The position numbers and the translations under genes were made by a program. The notes under the pieces were generated by a model, which saw only the letters and a list, made by a program, of their open reading frames with translations, searched no databases and was not told where the DNA came from. From Symbiodinium natans (taxonomy: Eukaryota; Sar; Dinophyceae; Suessiales; Symbiodiniaceae), in assembly GCA_905221605.1 (NCBI GenBank), contig CAJNDS010000836.1, positions 30,001-61,658 of the forward strand: DNA of 31,658 nucleotides, written 5' to 3'. Positions within the stretch are counted from its first letter, which is position 1, and every line of letters starts with the position of its first letter. Shown piece after piece: positions 1-10,112 of this stretch.

Positions 1-1184
1 ATTGGGTTGGGGGGGGGAAGAAGAAGCTCACCCCATGCTTGGAGAACGTCTTCGAAGTGCTAGCCGAGCGTCCCTATCCTAACCTGAGCCCAGCGCTCGC
101 TGCCTCGTTGCCTGCACTTTCGAGAAGGAGTCGGAGTTGTTCAGGGCGGGAGCCATGGCAGGAGGCATGGCAGCAGCCTAAGAAGCTGTGAACATGTTAG
201 CTGAGGAGTTCCTCCCCACAACAGCGCGGCGCTTGACTGGCAACATGCAACTGGTCCCTTGCCTTCCACTACACTGGTAGACTTTCCCCTGCATCTTGGC
301 ACATTCATGCAGGCATTTTGCTTTGGTCCACAGACCTCAGGCAGTCACCATCAAGCATCGCACGTTGGACGAAGCAAGGCTAACGCTGACAGACTTGGAT
401 GCCCCCTGGACTGCACAACGCCAGCAGTTGCCTAAGCTAAGCTAAGAGCCATCGAGAGGGCAGCTGCCCCCGAAGCACTTTGGGGCGAAGTTTTTTTGTC
501 CCGAAGCACTCCCCGTCTCGACACGGTTCATTGTGCTGCATGCCAAGGTCAGCGCGGTCTCTGATGAAATCGCGGCCTCCGCGGAGGACCACCCGCGCCT
601 CGGAATGCTACAGCAAAAGCAAACACAAAGCCCCCACAAAGCCCCCACAAAGCCCCCACAAAGCCCACAAACACGAAACCAGTTCTTGTTAGGCGGAGCC
701 CGCCTGCACGAGAGAAGCATCGCATAATATCGCATACTGCAAGTCGTCCGCTCGAAACATGTCTGACAGGGACGGGAATGGCTCATGTGTTTTCATGCTG
801 CTGGTTCTTGCTTGAGACTCAGCAAGCACACAACGTGCGGAAGGAAGACATAGAAAAACAAGCGGGGTTTTTAGTCAACGAGGAAGAGCAACGAGGAAGC
901 AGAAAACGAAGCAAAAAGGAAGCAATTGTGGACATAAATTGAAATACAAAGACACATATGCAGCTCCTGAAGCTCTCCTCTTTTGGTATCCTTGCAGGGC
1001 ATGTGGGGGGTGGTCGCTTTTGGATCGTTCCCCTCTGTTCCCTTTCGGGAGCTGTCACCCTTCATGCCTTCTCAGACCGTATAGGTATGCCCCAACATGA
1101 AAAAAGGGCACCCATCGCATGCCCCAAATACTACATCCACCCCCATCTATCACCAGGCGCAGGGTGGGAGCCGGGGGCAGAGGG
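1..1184. other. 5' flank without a recognised gene
   Basis: I see no coding signal here. The open frames are short, overlap each other, and carry no motif. The only structure is the 11-bp array at 624-670. Confidence 0.6.
624..670. repeat. 11-bp tandem repeat, ACAAAGCCCCC
   Basis: About four head-to-tail copies of ACAAAGCCCCC; the last copy is shortened. Confidence 0.85.
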
Positions 1185-1615
1185 CCTGAATCATTCTTTA
1201 TAACCCTTCAGACGCCCCTCATGCGGGGCCTGAATCATTCTTTGGAATCCTTCAGGGCCCACATGCGGGGTCTGAATCATTCTTTGGAATCCTTCAGGGC
1301 CCACATGCGACATGCGGGGCCTTAAGGGTTTTTTAGCCCACATGCAGGGTCTGAATCATTCTGTAGAATCGTTCGGGGCCCACATGCGGGGCCTGAAGGG
1401 TTTTTTGGAATCCTTCAGGGCCCACATGCGGGGCCTGAAGGATTTCTTGATAATTCTTCAGGGCCCACATGCAGGGTCTGAATCATTTTTTAAAATCCTT
1501 CAGGGCCCACATGCGGGGCCTGAAGGATTGTTTGGAATCCTTCAGACGCCCCTCACGCGGGGCCTGAAGGGTTTTTGAAATCCTTCAGGGCCCACATGAG
1601 GGCCTGAAGGGCTGT
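1185..1615. repeat. ~42-bp tandem repeat with hairpin junctions
   Basis: Ten or more copies of a 39-48 bp unit built from CCTGAATCATTCTTTGGAAT followed by CCTTCAGGGCCCACATGCGG. Two subtypes alternate: one has TGAATCATT after the CT, the other TGAAGGGTT or TGAAGGATT. Where the second subtype follows, CTTCAGGGCCC and GGGGCCTGAAG form an inverted repeat around CACATGC. Open frames through the array are translations of the repeat. Confidence 0.9.
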
Positions 1616-1840
1616 TTTACAATCTTTCTTGGACGTAACAGCCGAATCCTGTTTGGACTTCATCGCAGCTCAGGGACCTCGGCGCTTGATCCAAGCAGAA
1701 CACCCCCAAACAGAGCTGTAAAAGAAGCAACCAGGCGAAGGGGAGGGTCAGCACACTCAGGATTTTTTCTTCGATGACGACTGGGCTGTCCGCGCCTGTG
1801 CTGTCAGAGGCCCCGGCCCAGCCCTTTATTTTTATATATT

Positions 1841-1882
1841 TTCTCTCTCTCTCTCTCTCTCCCTCCCTCCCTCCCTCCCTAA
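1841..1882. repeat. (CT)n followed by (CCCT)n
   Basis: A CT dinucleotide run of about 20 bp is followed by five CCCT units. It is a pure pyrimidine tract on the + strand. Confidence 0.9.
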
Positions 1883-2222
1883 AAAACCGCCCAATGACGC
1901 CCCGAGCCCCCAACTAGTCCCTGAACCTCCCCGCCTTTCCCTTCGTGTCTCGACGCAGGCCACTATCCACTGCTCCAGGTACCGCTCCGTGCCCCCAGGC
2001 TCGTTGGGAGCTCTGCACATGGCATAGTTCTAAATTTAAGCGTCTAAGGCTTTACAGCTCGACCTGTCGGGTCCCTCTGGCCTCTATCCATCTCTCAGCC
2101 CCGACCCTAAACAACCCACATCCAAAGAGATTCCCGTCTTCTTCATGCACATCCACACAGGTCTGTGTGACCTGCTTGACCACTGTATTCACGTCGTATT
2201 GCTCACACTGCAACGTTTGTGC

Positions 2223-2420
2223 AGGCACGAATGTACCAACATGCAGATACAGACCACGAAGCCAAGACTGATGATTGCTGTAAGCCCCAACATTTCAAGT
2301 GTGGTAAGCTGGAGCCCATGCAGGCGTTCCAGTCCTCACAGCTGGCGACTGCCAGTGCAGCCCTGGCTACGGCTTCGACTCAGCTGCCAGCACTTGCTCC
2401 TTGAAAGCGTTTCATTCGAG
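2223..2420 (+). CDS. Gene 1, first recognisable cysteine-rich exons
   Basis: Two small exons join well in phase. 2223-2303 reads to DDCCKPQHFKC and stops at a GTAAG donor. 2342 to about 2420 reads GDCQCSPGYGFDSAASTC. The shared codon is G|CT, which keeps the frame. CCx(n)C followed by CxCxPGYxF is typical of cysteine-rich repeat ectodomains. The intron between them would be only 38 nt. A further cysteine-rich patch at about 2157-2222 (CVTCL...CSHCNVC) may belong to the gene but cannot be anchored. Confidence 0.5.
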
Positions 2421-5400
2421 GGTCCTGGTGCTAAGGATGCGAGATGGTTCTTCTCGCGTTCTGCGCTCCCACAGCTGCTGCACCCTAGGTGAGCCATGCG
2501 CGCAAGGGGACTACAAGGCAGGCATGAAGTAGCTGCTGCCCTGGGACCAGGTAAGAACCAGGGTCTTCAGAAGGCTGCGGAACTTTCCGATTCGTACTGG
2601 TACCGGCAGCCTCGTGGCATCACGGTCAGATCAGTTGTGAATAGTAATAGAGAGAGAGAGAGAGGGATAGACAGAGCGAAGCCATGCTCTTGGATTTCCT
2701 GGAAGAGAGCATTGAGGTTAAGCCTCACATGATCGCGTTCATTAGCACGTAGTGGGCAAGAGTGTCAGTGAGGCGACTGTTGGCAACGCTCTATGCACGA
2801 GTCTTGGCACAAGGAGTTTGCCTGAACCGCTTTATGGCCGTTCCAAGTTCCTGGGGCTGGTTTGTCGTAGAAGCCCCAGGATTTGTTGGGTTTTGGGTCT
2901 CCCGGGCCATCTTAGGAAGTGCCCGCAGTGGACATCCACAGCCCAGCCCGGCGCAAACACCAGGAGCCTGTGCCAGTGTGAGGCGAGGACTTGGGGTGTA
3001 CGGGTTTTGGGATATGTCTGATGTTGTCTCCTTGATATCATTTTTAGAGGGCTACCTATCGGAGTACCGCTAGCAATGACGAGGATAACAGTCGCCCCGT
3101 GTTTTCTCCGGACTCTGCCGTGGAAGCCCTCCTGCAGCATGAAAACGGAACTCGTCCCAGCGAAACCACTGGGGATTTCCGAAATCAGGGGTACCTTATT
3201 GGGGTTCTTATTTTTTACGGGAATCCTACTATTTGGGGGTCTATATTAAGGGTCCCTTAATTGTAAACGCTTGCGCGCGCCGCCTCGGCAGCCGGGCCGG
3301 CCGCAGGACAGGAAAGGAGGAAAGAGGGTTACGCAAAAAAAGGGATGGGGGGGGTTGGGGGGGTGGGGGGGGGGGGGGGTTGGGGGGGGGGGGGGGGGGG
3401 GGGTGGGGGGTGGGGGGGGGGGCGGAGGGGGGGGTTTTTGAGGAATTTCCCTGTAGGAGCCACCGAGAGACAGGACCCTCCACGGCGTCGGTTTGCAGCT
3501 CCTCCAAGCGATTGGGGGGGGTCCCACAGGGCGGGGGGGGGGGGGGGTGGCGTCACAAAATTGCGCATGGGGCGATTGTTCCAGACGCTTCTCGGCAGGA
3601 AGCCGAGGCGAATTTCCTAAACCCCCAACTTAGACAGAACACTCGTGTCACTCCAAACCCCCCTTCCCCTTTATTTGCCCAGCCTGGCCTCTACCCGGGC
3701 ACGGATGGCTGTCTCGAATGCCCCAGTGGCTTTGATGCAAACCGTGGGGTATTGAAAAGGCAGGTGCGGGGGTATGGGAGGGGGGGGGGGGGGTGATTCC
3801 AGTTTGATCTATTTTCGGTATTGGTGGTCGTCATTTGCACCCAGAAACTCGCCCATGCCCTGAGGCAACAACTATTGCCCGGGCAGCAGCGTGATTCTAC
3901 CTTGCCCGGAAGCTTGCCAGGGGAAAGCAGAAGCCGCCAAGAGTTCTCACAGAGAGCAGGCATGTGCAAATATGCTCAAGATGGCTTAGATGGGCGCTCG
4001 GTTGCCTGAAAGCGTTGAGAATGATGCGCTCGAGGCTCAGAGTTTCAGGGCATTGCTTTGGGCACCAGGCTGCTTTTCCAACGCGGTTCCCCCGCCCCAA
4101 AAAGCGCTCTGAGTTGTGCTCAGAACAACTCCGTCACCACTGGCGGCGGAGCCAGCGGCATGGAAGACTGCATCTGCGTGGCAGGGTTTACCCGGTTTGG
4201 AGCCCGAGTTCCCTGGCTCAGCAGGGTTTTCGACATTCGGGGGTACATTATTGGGTCCTCATTATGAAGGAATCCTACTATTTGGGGTCCCTTATTTTCG
4301 TAAGCCCCCAAAAGACGCAAGACACGGAATTCAAGGCTCCGCCCTTAAAGAGCGCAAAGAGTGTGCTGGGGCATTTGCGAGCTCGTTTTGCTCCGACGTG
4401 CTGAGGTGAACGAAGGGCAGCATTGCATCCCGTGCCCGCGTGCAAAATTCAAGCCCAACGCTGGAAACGAGGACCGGCTCTATCCGGCTCTTTCAGGGCT
4501 TACGGCGTTTGGAACTTGTCACGGAGTGTTGCAAACGCCGTCCGAAGCCTCCAGGAGTGCACTTTGCCTTGTCCTCAAAATGCAGACAGCCAGGAAGGAG
4601 CGGTGACTGTGCAAGATTGCTCCTCCGCCCTAGAGCAAAGTCAGCCAAGTGATGGAGCACATGAGGCGATTGCGCACATGGTGCCCGCACTGTCATAGAA
4701 TCCCTATAACTAGAAGCAGCTGGCAACATCGGTAGACCCATGGAAGCTCTTTAGGCCTAAACTTTCAGCCGTGAACCGGTGACTGAGGTTTCTGCACTGC
4801 TGATCATCATGCTCCAAGCTTGCAAGCAGCCGTCGTTTTTAGCATGGCCGTGCCGCATGCCCCCTTGTCTTTAAAGGGAGTCATCAGAGCCATTCTGAAT
4901 CGCTTTGAAGTACACTCTTCTCTCGTCCCAAGGCGAGGTTGAGCACAGTGAACGGCACGGAGGAGCTGGCAGCATGCGACAGCTGCAACTACCGCGGCTT
5001 GATCTGTTTCGGGGGCCTTGCGAATGGGGAACATCGCCAGCCTGTTGCCGAGCCTGGCTTCTTCCAGACCGGGCAGACACTTGCGGTGAGGTGTGAGGTC
5101 GTTTCTTTGGACGGCGCGTCTGTCTGCTTGGGAGGAAACGAGTGTGTGATCGGCTCTTCCGGGATTCTTTGCGGTGCATGCCCAGCTAGCTACTCCCGGA
5201 ACAAGTATCCCGATGCCTGTTCACCTTGCGACGCAGCAGCTGATTGGACTCCCCTCGTGATTTTACTCGACATCACCCAGAACATCTTCGTGAACTTCGT
5301 GGTGGCCTCCTTGGCGGCCATGGCCGCAGTGAGGGACAGCCGAAGCCTTCATACGAGCATGATTCTTCATAGCTGAAGAAGTACACTTTTTGCACTACCT

Positions 5401-8236
5401 TTTTTTTTTGGATACTATATACTCCGGGTGGTGTTCTGACCTCAGCAACTAAGGATTCGAATTGGGACCCAGTTCATGACGGCGTGCTCGGTACTTTCAC
5501 ATTACGACATCAACCAGCTGCAGGTCTTCGAATGGAGCCTTGAGAGAAAGATCAAGGAGTGCTCTCAGGCGAACGACCCCTGTGACGACCTCGCGAGCAT
5601 GAACTACCCCTGGCCACCTGAGGCCACTGAGTGCCTTGGAGACGAAAAGAACCCTAAAGGGTGTATGGTTCACATACCTTAATCGGAATTATAATAGTAC
5701 AGGGTATATGACCCCCATTTTAGGGGTTGTGTTGGTCTCCAAGGTGGCTCCGACAGGTTCTGAGCATCCTCGACGTCGCCTCGAAGCTGTCTGCCGTGAG
5801 CTTCACGCTCTCCTGCTGGGCCGAGCGGATGTCCTTGGATTCCAAGTGGGCCAAGCATGAGGTCCCGGGGGTGTATTTCCTGGTCCTACCAGCAGCTGGG
5901 ATTTTGTGCACCTACCTGCTTTGCGCTGTCATGGCTTACGTGGTCATCCCACTTCTGCGCAGGGCCGGCATCGAGATCACGGAGGCAGCACAGAAGCGCA
6001 AGAAACGAGTGGCGGCCCTTGAAGTACTGGGAGACGTGCTAACCCCGCATTTGCAAGGAATGAGCCTCACTTTCGAGGAGCTCAGGGCATCCACGGTCCT
6101 TAACGAGCTCACACTGCCCGAGATCTATCTAGGCATCGATGCTCCTGAGGAACTGCTGGCAGACTTGGACAGTCGACTTGCCCTGGTGCGCATCAAGAAA
6201 GCTCTCACTGCTGCCAAAAAACATCCAAAGTTTGTCTCCGCGCTGGAAGCTGTCGATTTGGATGCTGTTGAGAGGTTGCGCCTGTTGTCTGTGGGCTTGG
6301 ATGAAAGCAGCCTGCGGCGTTTGCAGAGCTTCGCGGTCACTTCAGGTGAGGGCGAGGACGTGATGGATCTGGTTGTTCGCCGGGCTCTGGCACACTGTCT
6401 CATCAAGTCTTCTGTTCCCCAGGAAGCGCCGCTGCCTCCACAGAAGCTGGAGAAGTTAGCCCTGCAGGTTTCTCAGCAATATTCTACTGTCGCTGACATG
6501 CAGAATGCTTCCACAGATTCCATCGTCACCGGGAGTGACTTTGCATCGTTGCTCAAGGACCAGGCATCAAAGATCATGGCTGAACCAGATGCTGAGAAGC
6601 ACCCAGCTGAAGTTGAGATGACAGGTTCCTCCGAGGTGGGCGAGAGATGCTTGCTCATGACCTTTCGCGGAGGCGCTTTTGTAGAGTCTCTTTTAGTCTT
6701 AGAGGGCTCAGTTCTGAGTGTAATTCCCCGAGGCAGACCTTGATAGCTTGGACTTTGGCCTCTTCACGCAACGGCCCTCTCCGACGCAGTTGCTGGGCCA
6801 GTCCATGCCGGTGGTTTGGGCAACTTCGCTCAACCGCTAGTTTGGTGAGCACGCTTTTTTCGCACAACTATTGTGTTTCTTGTGGCTGAACACAGGTACT
6901 GTTGATCAATATGTGGCCTGGCTTGCTGTCGCAGTATCTCCAGATGATTTGGTGCCAACCAGTTCAGGAGGAGACAGGTGTTGTCCAGCGGCTCCTTCCA
7001 AATCCTGACGTGCAGTGCTGGAGCAGTGATCACATGTCCATTGCGGCCATTGCGATCGCCGGGCTCAGTTTCTGGTGTGTCGGCATGCCACTTTTGCTCA
7101 TCTATGTCATCGGTATGCTGAAGGACAGGAACAGCCCAGAAAACCAGCGCAGATTCGGCTACTTCATCAATGGCTTTGAGCCTCGCTACTGGTGGTACGA
7201 TCTTGTGGTGAGGCGCTTGGATATCGCCTTCATGATGCTGGTCACATACACGTCCCTAACCGACGATCAGAGAGCCAAGTTGCTGACCTACCCAGTCATA
7301 TCCGGCGCACAGATGGCTATCTGTGCATGGGTCCAGCCCTTCCAGAACAGCCAGGCGCAGATCTTGGATTTCTTCGAGATCGGTTTGGCCATCTTCCGCT
7401 TTTTGGTGTTCAGCACCGTCTCCGTCATTCTGATCCTGGCTCCATCACAGGAGGTCACCTGGGTCTTGGGAGGTTGCCTTGCAATGCTCTTCACCATTCT
7501 TACTGCGTACCTCGTCTTGCACATTTTTGCTCAGTTCCTCCGAGACACTGCACAACAACTCGATGAGGCTGAGGAGATTGAGACGAAGATGAGACGGGGG
7601 TCCTCGCATGTTGCCCCGCCACTATGGTCAAGGATCGTGGGGAAGGTCAAGAGGTTTGCTTTGCAATATGCGGCGCCACTGTTTCAGGAGCCGACGGTTG
7701 AGCAGTATGCCCTAGAGTGGTGCTTTGGCTCCAGCAGCATTCTCTTCGAGTCCGAGGCACCGCTGAAGTCCAGGGCACTCCTCGCCAGAATCCGGCGATG
7801 GGTCCTGCGCTTCGGCCGTTCCTACCAATGTCGGTCGACTGGCAAGGCTCTTGACGACTTCACTTTGCTATGGCTGCAAGAGCTGAAGCAGTCCGCTCTG
7901 CCCAAGGATGCCATGGAGGTGATTTGCGTGCTGACTTCGGCGCACAAGTCGGTCCCCTTCAAGACCCCGAAGTCTGACGTACCCTCCCTCTGGAAGAGCC
8001 GCATCCAGAAGCTTGTGGCTTCTTCGGAGACAGCCAAGTTCCGCTTCACGCCAGATGACATGATCACCACCATCCAGCGCCTCGGATCCCTCCGCGCAAA
8101 AGACGCTGTGGACGTCGTCCACGCGGCGACCCTCCAGAATGTCCAGATGCCCCAAGAAAAGACAGAAAGCTTCGAACTGGTCAAGTGGGACAACCACTGG
8201 GACATTCAAGAGAACGAGCATGCCATCTGCATTTGA
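2223..8236 (+). CDS. Gene 1: multi-exon cysteine-rich (ephrin-receptor-like) polytopic membrane protein, 5' incomplete
   Basis: This is a split gene on the + strand with about 13 exon pieces. In order the product shows: a series of cysteine-rich modules of the ephrin-receptor-like/GCC2-GCC3 type (CxC, CPxG and YCPG motifs) from 2.2 to 4.65 kb; a cysteine-rich cap with CLGGNECVIG and LCGACP; a first membrane region; a further membrane segment; a charged helical region of about 290 residues; and a last exon with about five hydrophobic helices and a soluble tail, ending at the TGA at 8234-8236. The most likely role is a surface receptor or channel-like protein, but function is inferred only from architecture. 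Several introns fit only GA-AG or GC-AG borders. No start codon or signal peptide was found, so the N-terminus is probably upstream or unrecognised. An in-frame TAG at 2530-2532 hints at decay or a sequence error in one early exon. Confidence 0.75.
2489..2550 (+). CDS. Gene 1 cysteine-rich exon with in-frame stop
   Basis: The piece lies between a CCCTAG acceptor and a GTAAGA donor. It begins EPCAQGDYKAGMK, the usual CxxG-YK start of an ephrin-receptor-like module. The same frame then meets TAG at 2530-2532. The expected SCCPGT continuation is present, but in another frame. So this exon has an indel, or one real lesion. Confidence 0.5.
2916..3745 (+). CDS. Gene 1 exons 2916-2982 and 3683-~3745: cysteine-rich modules
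   Basis: The first exon reads CPQWTSTAQPGANTRSLCQC, matching the CPxxSxxxxGA...CxC pattern of ephrin-receptor-like repeats. The second reads PGLYPGTDGCLECPSGFDAN. Joining them at GAG|GC...CCCAG|CCT keeps phase 0 and rebuilds CQCEPGLYPGTDGC, a standard CxCxPGYx(6)C spacing. The 700-bp intron between them therefore has a GC donor. The 3' end of the second exon is approximate. Confidence 0.65.
2983..3682 (+). other. Gene 1 GC-AG intron carrying poly-G and a dispersed element
   Basis: Donor GCGAGG, acceptor TTGCCCAG; the junction restores a canonical cysteine-rich module in phase 0. The intron holds a G-rich tract at 3344-3432 and an AT-rich dispersed module near 3188-3250. Confidence 0.55.
3344..3432. 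repeat. Poly-G tract with potential G-quadruplex runs
   Basis: Nearly pure G with isolated T, C or A. A second run lies at 3532-3548. Long proline/glycine open frames over it on both strands are artefacts. Confidence 0.9.
3860..4640 (+). CDS. Gene 1 exons ~3860-3920, ~4107-4192, 4406-4471, 4555-~4640: cysteine-rich modules
   Basis: Four short coding pieces in changing frames. They are NNYCPGSSVILPCPEACQG; then CAQNNSVTTGGG...DCICVAGF; then CIPCPRAKFKPNAGNE; then CTLPCPQNADSQEGAVTVQDC split across its borders. YCPG, CxCxxGF, CxxCPxGKFKPxxG and CPxNxxSxEGA...DC are hallmark spacings of this repeat family. The last two join at a GA donor with phase 0. The outer borders of the first two are not fixed. 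Confidence 0.6.
4472..4554 (+). other. Gene 1 GA-AG intron (83 bp)
   Basis: Exon ...AACGAG | GACCGG ... CTCCAG | GAGTGC. Phase 0 both sides. The border could slide by one codon, but both choices start with GA. Confidence 0.5.
4930..5360 (+). CDS. Gene 1 exon: cysteine-rich cap and first membrane region
   Basis: The exon reads CDSCNYRGLICFGG, then CLGGNECVIGSSGILCGACP, then a YPDAC...C pair, followed by the hydrophobic stretch WTPLVILLDITQNIFVNFVV. This is the juxtamembrane block that closes the cysteine-rich ectodomain in the dinoflagellate proteins I know. A GTGAGG inside the exon could look like a donor, but the frame runs straight through it. The exon ends in codon AT|G at 5360; if unspliced, the frame stops a few codons later. 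Confidence 0.75.
5361..5453 (+). other. Gene 1 GA-AG intron (93 bp) with GATTC direct repeat
   Basis: Exon ...GAGCAT | GATTCTTC ... AACTAAG | GATTCGAA. GATTC stands at both borders, and splicing keeps the frame through ATG ATT CGA ATT. No GT donor nearby gives the same reading. Confidence 0.75.
5454..5640 (+). CDS. Gene 1 exon after the GA-AG intron
   Basis: It begins at GATTCGAATTGG, completing the split ATG codon, and reads IGTQFMTACSVLSHYDINQL and onward to YPWPPEATECLG. The PWPPE motif followed by a helix is, as I recall it, a landmark between membrane segments in this family. Frame and motif spacing both place the end at 5640, before a GACGAA donor. Confidence 0.7.
5641..5756 (+). other. 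Gene 1 GA-AG intron (116 bp)
   Basis: Exon ...CTTGGA | GACGAAAA ... CCGACAG | GTTCTGAG. Only this donor is phase 0. The GT at 5662 would break the frame. Confidence 0.6.
5757..6640 (+). CDS. Gene 1 long exon: membrane segment and helical cytoplasmic region
   Basis: The acceptor CGACAG precedes VLSILDVASKLSAVSF. A strong hydrophobic helix, FLVLPAAGILCTYLLCAVMA, follows, then a basic flank (QKRKKRVAALEVL), placing what follows in the cytosol. About 230 charged, leucine-rich residues come next, without cysteine clusters. No catalytic motif was seen. The 3' border is uncertain: a donor near 6635-6650 is likely. A further exon around 6732-6838 (LDSLDFGLFTQRPSPTQLLG) is possible but unproven. Confidence 0.7.
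6896..8236 (+). CDS. Gene 1 terminal exon: polytopic membrane domain and cytoplasmic tail
   Basis: The exon opens after AACACAG in phase 0 with WPGLLSQYLQMIWC, then has hydrophobic helices near 7031-7120, 7220-7260, 7280-7335, 7380-7440 and 7460-7540. The conserved-looking EPRYWWYDLVVRR lies between helices. The last ~230 residues are soluble and mixed charge, with no named domain recognised, ending at TGA 8234-8236. This is the longest uninterrupted coding stretch of the window (about 447 codons). The helix set resembles the multi-span module seen behind cysteine-rich repeats in alveolate proteins; a TRP-like channel fold is an alternative I cannot test. Confidence 0.8.
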   Translation, partial: VLLINMWPGLLSQYLQMIWCQPVQEETGVVQRLLPNPDVQCWSSDHMSIAAIAIAGLSFWCVGMPLLLIYVIGMLKDRNSPENQRRFGYFINGFEPRYWWYDLVVRRLDIAFMMLVTYTSLTDDQRAKLLTYPVISGAQMAICAWVQPFQNSQAQILDFFEIGLAIFRFLVFSTVSVILILAPSQEVTWVLGGCLAMLFTILTAYLVLHIFAQFLRDTAQQLDEAEEIETKMRRGSSHVAPPLWSRIVGKVKRFALQYAAPLFQEPTVEQYALEWCFGSSSILFESEAPLKSRALLARIRRWVLRFGRSYQCRSTGKALDDFTLLWLQELKQSALPKDAMEVICVLTSAHKSVPFKTPKSDVPSLWKSRIQKLVASSETAKFRFTPDDMITTIQRLGSLRAKDAVDVVHAATLQNVQMPQEKTESFELVKWDNHWDIQENEHAICI

Positions 8237-9329
8237 TGCAGCTGCCCCCGCCTGCCATCCCCGGGCCCCTCCTGACTTAAGAAGTCTCTGGAGAAGCATG
8301 TAGCTCGTAGAGGTAATGAAGGCTCAGCCACTGGTTTTGTGGGGTTGTGCTGTTGTGTGGCCCCTCTACATCCGCTCTACCGGAAACCGGAGAAATGACG
8401 GATGATCGGCTTCTTGCATGTTATATCTCCAAGCAAGCAAAGTGGCGGAGTTTACTAGCGGACAGCGCCGGCAGGAACCTGCCCAATATGGCCAGCTGAG
8501 TCCAAGACCGTCTGCATCCCTATGTTGGAGGTTGGGTCACTGCAGAACTCTAGCGCCCAATGAATTGCTATGTTCGAATTCTTGGGGGCACCCAATCACT
8601 CCGAGACTACGATGCCTCAACGATACACAACTGCAACGAAAGCAGTATGGCCCGCATCCCCGACATTGCAGTTAATTCGTTGTTCATTGGTGGGCATTGT
8701 TGCTAAGCAACAGGACATCACGAAGAAACTGGCCACCGCGATCACCGCGATCACCGCGAGGAGTCCCGCAAGTCTCCTTCGGCCTTCGGCGGATCTGAGC
8801 CGTCGAAGCCGGTCGTTCAAAAGGTTCCCCACGTTCTGTTGCTGCCTGCTTTCAGGAGCGTGCGTCGAGACAATGCATTAGTTAGCAACTACAGTATTGC
8901 CCTAAGGTCATTCTAATGAGGTATGAGTAGACATGTTGAAAAAATTATCGTGACACGATGCTACTCTTCTGCTAGGTTACAGGTGCTTTGTTTGTTTGTC
9001 TCGATTAGATCGAGGCATTTTAGAGGTGGTTTAGATTTACCGATGTAGAGAAGAGGTGGTCTATATAAGGGGTGGTTTAGATTCACGTCCAAACCTTGCA
9101 GAGTCCTTCGAAGCAGCAGACATTTTTGCGGATCTCCACCGGGCTTTTTGCATTCTGAGAACTGCGCCACCCTCAGAAGCAGGAATGGCACCCCTTGTCT
9201 TGATAACCCAATGCCTTGCGCGCCAGCTTTGCGAGCTGATTCCAGTCACACCGCGTTGGACAGCAGGGCTCGGCATAGCTGGAGTTGGATCCGCTTCAAG
9301 CATTCTCCTGTGCTGCATTCTGTATGCTG

Positions 9330-9528
9330 GACAGGTGGCGATGAAGCCGAAAAACCCTGTCAGTCACAGGCTCAAGTCTCCTGGGCACTTGCTGCTCGGA
9401 ACCTCAACCTCTACTGGGTGGAGGGCCTGAAGGGCTTCGTTGATGGAGCCCTCAACCCTAAATGTTACCCTGATTCCTCGGATTTAGGATGCCAAGTGTC
9501 GCGGCTGTTTCAGCTGATGGCTCGATGA
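9330..9528 (+). CDS. Weak candidate exon(s), unknown product
   Basis: One frame reads NLNLYWVEGLKGFVDGALNP then KCYPDSSDLGC before a stop at 9526-9528. The next part, about 9515-9600, reads SFCKAEGRRTVFAYNLGMG in another frame. Composition is protein-like and codons are GC-rich like the exons nearby. It could be an upstream exon of gene 2 or a leftover of another gene. I recognise no family. Confidence 0.25.
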
Positions 9529-9887
9529 GGTCTTTTTGCAAAGCAGAGGGTCGTCGGACTGTCTTTGCATACAACCTCGGAATGGGCAAGCGAATGCCCG
9601 TTGGATTCCTGATTTCCCTTCCCCAGTCTGGTTCATGTTCTCTCCATCTCTCTCTTCATCGACCCTCAGATATGTCGCTAATTCAGCCACTTCGACGCTC
9701 GTGAGGCTTAGAAGTAAGTGTCGGTTAAAAATCAGAGCCTGCTTGTTTTGCTCAAGCTTACGTCCGACTTCTGGGGTTACATTATGACAGTATGAGTACT
9801 AAATAAATTACTAGACTATTGCTCAATGAATACTGTACCACAGAGAGATGTTTGTAACTGGGTTTATGTCTCGCGCTGCATCGAGCC

Positions 9888-10010
9888 ATGGGTGCACTTC
9901 CCGGGCGACCTGTCGCACGCTTGACGAGCTTGGCTTGTTTTTTGGTCTCTGGCAAGGAGCTTTGCCTCCCTGATGGCATTCCAGAGAGCCTTAGGGGTAC
10001 TTGGAAAGAA
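9888..10010 (+). CDS. Possible first exon of gene 2
   Basis: ATG at 9888 begins MGALPGRPVARLTSLACFLV, then SGKELCLPDGIPESLRG. A basic start followed by a modest hydrophobic run could be a signal peptide leading into the binding domain 100 bp downstream. The hydrophobic core is short, and no clean donor is fixed. Confidence 0.25.
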
Positions 10011-10112
10011 TTTTTTTTTGGGTTATTAGAACTCCGAAGAAACAGCTCAAGTTTCATGTTTTTGCACTGGTACCAAGTTCAGTAGAGGAGCAGCTGGCAG
10101 AACATCCATGAG

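Larger units (their letters stand above)
8237..10112. other. Spacer between gene 1 and gene 2
   Basis: Contains gene 1's 3' flank, a CCGCGATCA triplication near 8736-8760, and AT-rich stretches near 8880-9000 and 9780-9840. A weak coding candidate lies at 9300-9530. No promoter element or spliced-leader relic was recognised. Confidence 0.5.

Noticed and set aside
1312-1578. 88-codon frame of MRGLKGFLESFRAH-type repeats
   Set aside because: Periodic peptide from the ~42-bp DNA array; other frames are equally open.
1185-1615. CRISPR array
   Set aside because: Spacers are not unique, units are contiguous tandem copies, and the genome is eukaryotic.
3233-3796. Long glycine-rich frame on + and proline-rich frames on -
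   Set aside because: They are translations of the poly-G tract; a real exon (3683-3745) lies in part of it by chance of frame.
7868-8299. Minus-strand frames of 127-143 codons opposite gene 1's last exon
   Set aside because: Shadows of the GC-rich coding strand; no motif, and the + frame has clear membrane helices.
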